Source: Candidatus Heimdallarchaeota archaeon | GTDB lineage: Archaea; Asgardarchaeota; Heimdallarchaeia; Heimdallarchaeales; Kariarchaeaceae | Direction of reading: 5' to 3' | Length of the DNA: 12,333 bases | Assembly: GCA_029882335.1 (NCBI GenBank) | Contig: JAOUKW010000080.1 | Span: 1 to 12,333 of the forward strand | Shown: in pieces, positions 7,572 to 12,333 of the stretch | Layout: each line of letters begins with the position of its first letter | How positions within the stretch are numbered: the stretch's first letter is position 1 | Notes under the pieces: model-generated | Told to the model about the DNA's origin: nothing | Seen by the model: only the letters and a program-made list of their open reading frames with translations | Databases searched by the model: none | Position numbers and translations under genes: made by a program

Positions 7572-8327
7572 ATGAATAAGGTAAAACTTGTACTATTGTT
7601 GATTTTATTGACATCAATTAACAATACAGTAGCACAAGATCCAGAACAAGTTGGCGTCAAAGAAGGAGATGAATTTATCTATAATGTATCAGCCTTAGAA
7701 GGAAACATTACTAGAGATTTAAATACATTTTTTGGTGAAGATTTTCTTGCAAACCATATAAGTCCAGGTTTAGTTTTTAATATCAAGATTATGCAATTTA
7801 GCGAAAATTTGGTAAATTTCAATTATTCAACTTCTGAATCTTGGGAAAACATTACAACAGAAATGGATAATTTTGGAGAAATAATTTTATATAATGACTG
7901 GACATACTGGAGAAATCAAATGGATTCAGGATATAGTTATTTAGGTAAATATGGTGTTCCAATTCAAGATGATATCATAGTTGTAGAAACTGAAGAAACA
8001 TGGGGAATACAAGATTATGCAAACCATTCATTTACTGCCAATGAACAAAGATATTTTCCTTATAGTGAATTACATTTTAATCTAGATTTAGATTACAACA
8101 AAATCTATGGAGTATTAAACCATATTAGGTTGAACATTACTCTTGTCGATCTATCAGGTACAGAGGAACTAAATCTAATTGAAGTTGGATTGACTCAAAT
8201 TTTACCGAAAGTGGAAGATACAATTGAAAGTTCAGATGATAACCTTCTCAACTTCAATCCTTTGTTTTTTATTTCTTTACTCGTCATAATTCCTATTCGT
8301 AAAATGTTGAATAAGAGTAAATATTAA
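7572..8327 (+). CDS. Secreted, C-terminally anchored protein of unknown function, 251 aa
   Basis: A clear signal peptide (MNKVKLVLLLILLTSINNTVA, likely cut before QDPE) is followed by about 205 residues dominated by alternating beta-strand patterns (GDEFIYNVSAL, LVFNIKIMQFSENLVNFNYS, HIRLNITLVDLSG). Sequons NVS, NIT, NYS, NIT, NHS and NIT suggest heavy N-glycosylation outside the cell. A hydrophobic segment (about 228-242, NPLFFISLLVIIPI) and a basic tail (RKMLNKSKY) anchor the C-terminus. The opening 'xGDEFxYxVS' resembles lineage-specific secreted beta-sandwich proteins common in Asgard-like genomes; I know no function for them. There are no cysteines and no recognisable catalytic motif. 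The start is supported by the signal peptide and by a TATA box 27 bases upstream. It is transcribed away from the minus-strand cluster. Confidence 0.85.
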   Translation: MNKVKLVLLLILLTSINNTVAQDPEQVGVKEGDEFIYNVSALEGNITRDLNTFFGEDFLANHISPGLVFNIKIMQFSENLVNFNYSTSESWENITTEMDNFGEIILYNDWTYWRNQMDSGYSYLGKYGVPIQDDIIVVETEETWGIQDYANHSFTANEQRYFPYSELHFNLDLDYNKIYGVLNHIRLNITLVDLSGTEELNLIEVGLTQILPKVEDTIESSDDNLLNFNPLFFISLLVIIPIRKMLNKSKY

Positions 8328-8397
8328 TCGATAAGAAAGTATTTTTGTGGAAATAATTAAATAAGAGAACAGAGATGAGTATTTAGATCAATATGAG

Positions 8398-8410
8398 GGA
8401 TCACCTTCCT
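8398..8410 (+). promoter_or_regulatory. Anti-Shine-Dalgarno-like sequence in the gap before the 260-aa gene
   Basis: GGATCACCTTCCT copies the 3' end of 16S rRNA (GGAUCACCUCCU) with one extra T. Its TCACCT (8401-8406) is complementary to AGGTGA at 8482-8487 and 8498-8503. If transcribed in one leader, it could pair with and hide the ribosome site about 75 bases downstream. Only six to seven base pairs are involved, so this is tentative. Confidence 0.25.
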
Positions 8411-8480
8411 AAACTATAATATTACAATTAATTTTCTAGGTAGTATTAGTTATTTGATTTCCATTGTGTTGATTTTTTTA

Positions 8481-8487
8481 GAGGTGA
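8481..8487 (+). promoter_or_regulatory. Shine-Dalgarno sequence GAGGTGA
   Basis: This is a strong archaeal ribosome site, 5 bases before the ATG at 8493 and 12 bases before the GTG at 8500. Spacing favours the ATG, but that frame ends at TGA 8514-8516. An 8-base direct repeat, AGGTGAAC, occurs at 8482-8489 and 8498-8505, so a second Shine-Dalgarno copy overlaps the GTG. Confidence 0.6.
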
Positions 8488-8499
8488 ACTAAATGTCAG

Positions 8500-9282
8500 G
8501 TGAACGTCTTCCTTGATAACAAGAATAAAATTAATAGTAACAATGAAAATCAATTTAATGAATTTTGTATGATAGATCATCATAGAATATTGATTAACAT
8601 AAATGAGTTTAATGATAGCATCATAGGATTTGCCATAAAACTATCAATTTGTGAAAAATATAATATCACTATTGAAAGAATTTTGGAAAAAATAAGATCT
8701 AAAAAATTATTGTTAGATGCTGAGGATATCAACTTGGCTGAATGGTTTAAACAAAATTTACACCTACTTAATTATCTAGAAAAACTAGTATTCACTATTC
8801 AGTTGAAACGTGATGATGCATTTACCCAAATTGATTATTTTAGTAGTATTAATGCAAAAATCCTAATTGTAAGTGGAAATCAGAAATATTTACAACGACA
8901 TGAGAGATTAAAGAAATATTCAGTATTAATTCGTAAAATCATTCAAAATTATGATTATAATGGCTTAATATCGATTTCATATAGTCTTAGAGAAAAGTTA
9001 TTAGATTTGAACATTAATCAATCACAAATCATGGAGCTATATGGAGACCATGAGCTTAAAAATTCAGTAGTTTGGACATTTTTTGTTGCTAAATCTAAAT
9101 CGGAGGAAGTTAGAGCATATCAAAATAGAAGAAGTAAAGTATTCAAGAATTATATTGTACAAACTCAAAATCAATTTGAACAACTTGTATTAAATCATAA
9201 AATCTACATTTACTTGGATATTATTTGTTTATTTCATTTTTATCAAAATTTAGAGAATTTGAGTTATAACAACCTTGAATAA
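8500..9282 (+). CDS. Unrecognised, mostly helical cytosolic protein, 260 aa
   Basis: I do not recognise this protein. It has no signal peptide or membrane segment and is predicted mainly alpha-helical, rich in I, N, K and L (for example SIIGFAIKLSICEKYNITIERILEKI and YSVLIRKIIQNYDYNGLISI). The centre includes NAKILIVSGNQKYLQRHERLKKY, and the end SEEVRAYQNRRSKVFKNYIV followed by an aromatic-rich helix. There are no zinc ligands or nucleotide-binding loop. The start is uncertain: GTG at 8500 opens the frame, but the good Shine-Dalgarno fits ATG 8493 in a different frame, and ATG 8569 (MIDHHRIL...) is a shorter option that drops the asparagine-rich first 23 residues. It stands alone: 172 bases after the anchored protein and about 60 bases before the sugar dehydrogenase, which has its own TATA box. 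The uninterrupted 260-codon frame supports a real gene. Confidence 0.7.
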   Translation: MNVFLDNKNKINSNNENQFNEFCMIDHHRILININEFNDSIIGFAIKLSICEKYNITIERILEKIRSKKLLLDAEDINLAEWFKQNLHLLNYLEKLVFTIQLKRDDAFTQIDYFSSINAKILIVSGNQKYLQRHERLKKYSVLIRKIIQNYDYNGLISISYSLREKLLDLNINQSQIMELYGDHELKNSVVWTFFVAKSKSEEVRAYQNRRSKVFKNYIVQTQNQFEQLVLNHKIYIYLDIICLFHFYQNLENLSYNNLE

Positions 9283-9289
9283 TGTAACT

Positions 9290-9300
9290 GTTTTATAAAA
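9290..9300 (+). promoter_or_regulatory. TATA-box for the sugar dehydrogenase
   Basis: GTTTTATAAAA lies about 49 bases before the GTG at 9344 and 40 before the TTG at 9335. With the usual 25-base distance it would give a leader of roughly 15-25 bases. No Shine-Dalgarno is visible before either start. It begins only 8 bases after the stop of the preceding gene. Confidence 0.5.
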
Positions 9301-9343
9301 ATAAATTTTTAATATTGAAACTAATTATTATATCTTGTTCATT

Positions 9344-10501
9344 GTGTCAACAAAGAGAAAGAGTATAATAGTAATTATTTTATTGATAAGTACACTGTTT
9401 TTTATTAAATTCGCAATTGATAGGAGAGAAGTTTATAATTTTGATTTACGTATTGAGAAAGCATTTCCAAATATAGAGTTTGATAAACCAGTTGATTTCC
9501 AATCTACCCCTGATGATAGTGATTTGATTTTTGTTGTTGAACAAGCAGGTATCATAAAGGTATTTCAAAATAATCCAAAAGTATCATCAACATCTATTTT
9601 TTTGGATATTTCAAATAGAGTAGAATCGGGAGGTGAAAAAGGTATGCTGGGTTTAGCATTTCACCCTAATTATACAAGAAATGGTTTATTTTTTGTATAT
9701 TATATGGTTGATAATCCATTAAGATCAAGAGTATCTAGTTTTGTAGTGTACGCAGATAGATCCGAAGCAAATCAAAATTCGGAAAAAATAATACTTGAAA
9801 TATCACAGCCTTATTCTAATCACAATGGCGGACAGATTATTTTTGGAGATGATGGTTATTTGTACATTGGACTAGGAGATGGAGGTAGTGGTGGTGACCC
9901 GGAAAACAATGGACAAGATTTAACTACTCTCCTTGGTACTATTTTAAGAATTGATGTTGATAATGTATCTGATTCAAGAAATTATTCTATTCCCAATGAT
10001 AATCCATATTATTCAAATACTAATGGATACAAAGAGGAAATTTATGCGTATGGTTTAAGGAATCCATGGCGAATGAGTTTTGATATAGAGACGGGAAATT
10101 TATGGGTTGGGGATGTTGGTCAAAATAAAATAGAAGAAGTTGATATTATAGAGTCGGGTAAAAACTATGGTTGGAATACAATGGAGGGATCTTCTTGTTA
10201 TAATGCAAACACTTGTGAAACTACAGGTTTAGAATTACCTGTTGCAGAATATGATCATTCATTAGGTATTTCTATTACTGGTGGATATGTTTATCGAGGA
10301 TCAATTCATGAATCATTAGTTGGAAATTACATTTTCGGAGATTATGGTACTGGAAGAATTTGGAAATTGGATATAAATAATTTGACAGGAGGTATTATTC
10401 AATTAATGAAAGTTAATTTGAATATTGTGTCATTTGGTACGGATAATATGAATGAATTATATATTTTAGCTTTTGACGGTTTTATCTATAAATTTGTTTA
10501 A
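9344..10501 (+). CDS. Membrane-anchored PQQ-dependent aldose (glucose/sorbosone-type) dehydrogenase
   Basis: A six-bladed beta-propeller enzyme of the soluble glucose dehydrogenase / YliI class, which oxidises aldose sugars to lactones with pyrroloquinoline quinone. Positions below count from the TTG at 9335. Family blocks in order: GEKGMLGLAFHPNY (100-113); NHNGGQIIFGDDGYLYIGLGD (162-182) with the expected catalytic base H163; the calcium/PQQ region GDGGSGGDPENNGQ; AYGLRNPWR (238-246) with PQQ-contacting arginines R242 and R246; LWVGDVGQNKIEEVD; NYGWNTMEG; and a final GGYVYRG...GNYIFGDYGTGRIW. Cys288 and Cys294 may form a disulphide. A hydrophobic stretch (11-27) after a basic N-terminus is a signal anchor, placing the propeller outside the cell. 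I start at GTG 9344 (MSTKRKS...); TTG 9335 adds three residues. Length is normal for the family. It ends 2 bases from the converging transporter gene. No PQQ synthesis genes are in the window, so the cofactor source and the exact sugar are unknown. Confidence 0.93.
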   Translation: MSTKRKSIIVIILLISTLFFIKFAIDRREVYNFDLRIEKAFPNIEFDKPVDFQSTPDDSDLIFVVEQAGIIKVFQNNPKVSSTSIFLDISNRVESGGEKGMLGLAFHPNYTRNGLFFVYYMVDNPLRSRVSSFVVYADRSEANQNSEKIILEISQPYSNHNGGQIIFGDDGYLYIGLGDGGSGGDPENNGQDLTTLLGTILRIDVDNVSDSRNYSIPNDNPYYSNTNGYKEEIYAYGLRNPWRMSFDIETGNLWVGDVGQNKIEEVDIIESGKNYGWNTMEGSSCYNANTCETTGLELPVAEYDHSLGISITGGYVYRGSIHESLVGNYIFGDYGTGRIWKLDINNLTGGIIQLMKVNLNIVSFGTDNMNELYILAFDGFIYKFV

Positions 10502-10503
10502 AG

Positions 10504-11439
10504 TCAATTATTATTTAGAATTAAAAATAATCCAAAAATTGTCATAACAGTTCCAAATAATGTATATGTGGTTAATTTTTCTTTTAACCAAAACACAGCA
10601 AAAGGTAAGGCGAATAACGGAGCAGTACTTACAATCACAGAGGTTTTACCTGCACCTAATGTTTGTACGCTGTACACTAAGAAAAGTGAGGAAATATACG
10701 TACCCAAAAATCCAGCCAAAAAAAAGAGGAATATATGGTTTTTTGGCATTGTTCGAACTGAGGACATCTTTATTCTATTAGTTTTATTATTTACTGTCTC
10801 TTTCTTATTTTTTCTCATTGTATCAGTAATCACCCAAAATAAGAGTATGAGAGTACCTGATGGAAGACGGATAGAATTAGCAACAACTGGTTCTAAATTA
10901 ATACTTGCAATAGTAATTAATATCATCCCCAATGAATAAAATAATACTGCACCAAAACCAAATAACAACCCAGTAACTGACTTGCTCTGAGTATCAGAAT
11001 TACTGATATCTTTTGAATCAAGTGATAAAAATATTATTCCAATAATTATTATTAGACTCCCAATCATTATTGTCAAATTATATTCTTCATCTAGGATAAA
11101 GATGGCTAGTATTATTGTAAATAAAGGGTATGTATTTACTAATGGTGCTGATATTTTCACACCTACTCTATTTTGACACGAGAAATATAGAGAATCACCT
11201 ATAACTACATTAAATAAAACAGATAGAACTAGATAAACTACAACAATTCCAGGTAATAATAATTTTCTATAATCATTAAAGATTAATAAATGTAAAATGA
11301 ATAATACACCTCCAATACCAGTTCGAATTAGATTGAGTTGGGAAGATGAACCATAATGATCTAATTTACGTATGATTACACTACTAATGGCAAATGTCGC
11401 ACCTGATAGTATAGCTATGATTTCATTTATGTAGAGCAT
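10504..11439 (-). CDS. DMT-superfamily (EamA) transporter, 311 aa
   Basis: About ten membrane helices are arranged as two EamA repeats, each ending with the family's typical 'P-L-aromatic ... hydrophobic-hydrophobic-D/K-E-E/K' motif: LVNTYPLFTIILAIFILDEEYN in the first half and IVSTAPLFALPFAVFWLKEKLT in the second. The N-terminal SGATFAISSVIIRKL is the usual first helix of the drug/metabolite transporter group. A basic loop (about DTMRKNKKETVNNKTNRIKM) between the halves should face the cytosol. Such proteins export or import small metabolites, often amino acids or nucleotide-related compounds; the substrate cannot be read from sequence. ATG start at 11439. It converges with the sugar dehydrogenase, the stop codons being 2 bases apart, so the two transcripts probably overlap at their 3' ends. 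Confidence 0.92.
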   Translation of the reverse strand: MLYINEIIAILSGATFAISSVIIRKLDHYGSSSQLNLIRTGIGGVLFILHLLIFNDYRKLLLPGIVVVYLVLSVLFNVVIGDSLYFSCQNRVGVKISAPLVNTYPLFTIILAIFILDEEYNLTIMIGSLIIIIGIIFLSLDSKDISNSDTQSKSVTGLLFGFGAVLFYSLGMILITIASINLEPVVANSIRLPSGTLILLFWVITDTMRKNKKETVNNKTNRIKMSSVRTMPKNHIFLFFLAGFLGTYISSLFLVYSVQTLGAGKTSVIVSTAPLFALPFAVFWLKEKLTTYTLFGTVMTIFGLFLILNNN

Positions 11440-11521
11440 AATAATTCAGAATAATGTTTGTAGAAGATTAAACTTATTCTTGATTACATAAAAAAAGATG
11501 GATTCAGCAAATTTTGTAATA

Positions 11522-11532
11522 ATTTTATAAAG
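11522..11532 (+). promoter_or_regulatory. TATA-box for the 3'-terminal membrane protein gene
   Basis: ATTTTATAAAG is centred about 48 bases before the ATG at 11575, which would give a leader of roughly 20 bases. Spacing and sequence are very like the element before the sugar dehydrogenase. No clear Shine-Dalgarno follows. Confidence 0.45.
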
Positions 11533-11574
11533 ATTATTAGATAGGTATTTTTATGATAAGACTTACCAAAATGC

Positions 11575-12333
11575 ATGAGTAAAGATGTACCGATAGTGTA
11601 TACCAAGGAAATAGATACAATAGAGTCAACAAAATTGGATCAATTAATTCAAATACTGGAAATTTCGTTTATTTTCCTAGTTATTTATACGTTAATTACA
11701 TTATTTGACTCTGTTTTAAATGCTTCAAAATTATATGACCCAATATCTTCATTATATTTGGGAGAAAAAGATATAGGAAGTTTACGAGGAGGACAAGCAG
11801 AGGAGATAGTACGTGTTACTTTAATATTTAATTTCTTATTATTTATATTTTCATTGGTTTTTGGAGTGTGGATGCGTAGAACAAGAGAAAAATGGACCTA
11901 TTCTCAAATGGGATTTGTATTAAGAACAGAAAAACATTCTACTAAAGATTTATTTGAAAAAGGTATCATTATTGGTTTATTCGCAGTAGTACTGCAATAT
12001 ACGATAATGACAATTACATTGTGGATTTACTCGGGTAGTTTTGAAGCAGGTGTACTAAATATTCAAGCATATACACATGATGGGAATTTATTCACTCCAA
12101 AACAACTTTACGCAGAGTATTATTTTGGTATAATAGAGATGGGTTTTATTTGGCCTGTTTCTGCAGGGTTCTTCTTTTTTGCTTATTGTAATAATTCATT
12201 AGTATCTAAATTTCCACGGGGTCTTGGAAATCTTCTTAGTTCATTATTTTATGTTTATTATTTAATTTTCTTTTTTATGATTACTCAACCCGGAAAATTA
12301 AATATATTATTCAGTAAAGAATTATGGAATCCA
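11575..12333 (+). CDS. Multi-spanning membrane protein, CPBP/CAAX-protease-like, cut by window end
   Basis: The frame starts at ATG 11575 (MSKDVPIVYTKEID...) and stays open for 253 codons to the last base, so the C-terminus is missing. Membrane helices are visible at about 28-48, 81-100, 130-152, 181-204 and 217-236. The sequence YSQMGFVLRTEKHSTKDLFEKG followed by a helix resembles the segment before the core of CPBP (type II CAAX prenyl endopeptidase-like) proteins. The pattern EMGFIWPVSAGFFFFAY...FPRGLGNLLSSLFYVYY has the spacing of their EExxxR-to-FxxxH core, but the second Glu, the Arg and the first His are absent. It may be an inactive relative or an unrelated family. Upstream is a TATA-like element; the divergent neighbour is the EamA transporter. 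Confidence 0.7.
   Translation, partial: MSKDVPIVYTKEIDTIESTKLDQLIQILEISFIFLVIYTLITLFDSVLNASKLYDPISSLYLGEKDIGSLRGGQAEEIVRVTLIFNFLLFIFSLVFGVWMRRTREKWTYSQMGFVLRTEKHSTKDLFEKGIIIGLFAVVLQYTIMTITLWIYSGSFEAGVLNIQAYTHDGNLFTPKQLYAEYYFGIIEMGFIWPVSAGFFFFAYCNNSLVSKFPRGLGNLLSSLFYVYYLIFFFMITQPGKLNILFSKELWNP

Noticed and set aside
10560..10939. Two overlapping plus-strand frames (73 and 123 codons) antisense to the EamA transporter
   Set aside because: Both overlap the second EamA repeat, which has clear family motifs; neither has an independent signal.
11571..11582. Four-codon ATG CAT GAG TAA overlapping the start of the last gene
   Set aside because: Too short to support; an out-of-frame ATG next to the real one is likely chance.

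Overview
The window is strongly AT-rich and looks archaeal. Several genes have an archaeal-type TATA element about 25-27 bases before a start codon with no leader. A secreted protein has N-glycosylation sequons and a C-terminal membrane anchor. Two proteins carry modules normally linked to eukaryotes: a RING-type zinc finger fused to an SF2 helicase, and a MIT domain fused to a HerA-type ATPase. MIT and RING domains together with low GC point to an Asgard archaeon, perhaps of the Heimdallarchaeia group. This is inference: there is no rRNA or other marker gene here.

Layout. Positions 2-349 (+) hold the C-terminal end of a surface protein with an Ig-like end, a long serine linker and a C-terminal membrane anchor. 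Positions 385-7394 (-) hold four genes in one direction, read right to left: a COG1340-like coiled-coil protein, the MIT-HerA ATPase, a membrane protein with two helical hairpins each followed by a PH-like segment, and the 1099-residue RING-helicase. The gaps are 162, 150 and 89 bases, so this is a co-directional cluster rather than a tight operon. Positions 7572-8327 (+) encode a secreted, anchored protein of unknown function, transcribed divergently from the cluster. Positions 8500-9282 (+) encode an unrecognised helical protein with an uncertain start. Positions 9344-10501 (+) encode a membrane-anchored PQQ-type sugar dehydrogenase, which converges with a DMT/EamA transporter (10504-11439, -). 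Positions 11575-12333 (+) hold the start of a multi-membrane-span protein resembling CPBP/CAAX-protease-like proteins but without their catalytic signature; it runs off the window.

How the parts may work together. The surface protein, anchored protein, sugar dehydrogenase and transporter are envelope functions. The four-gene minus-strand block combines a DNA/RNA translocase with a possible ubiquitin-ligase finger, a hexameric pump ATPase with an ESCRT-type adaptor domain, a membrane protein and a coiled-coil protein. It is the part most likely to be an undescribed system, although only co-direction and domain content support a shared role. No gene-free stretch exceeds 300 bases, and I saw no RNA gene, CRISPR array, transposon or integration site.
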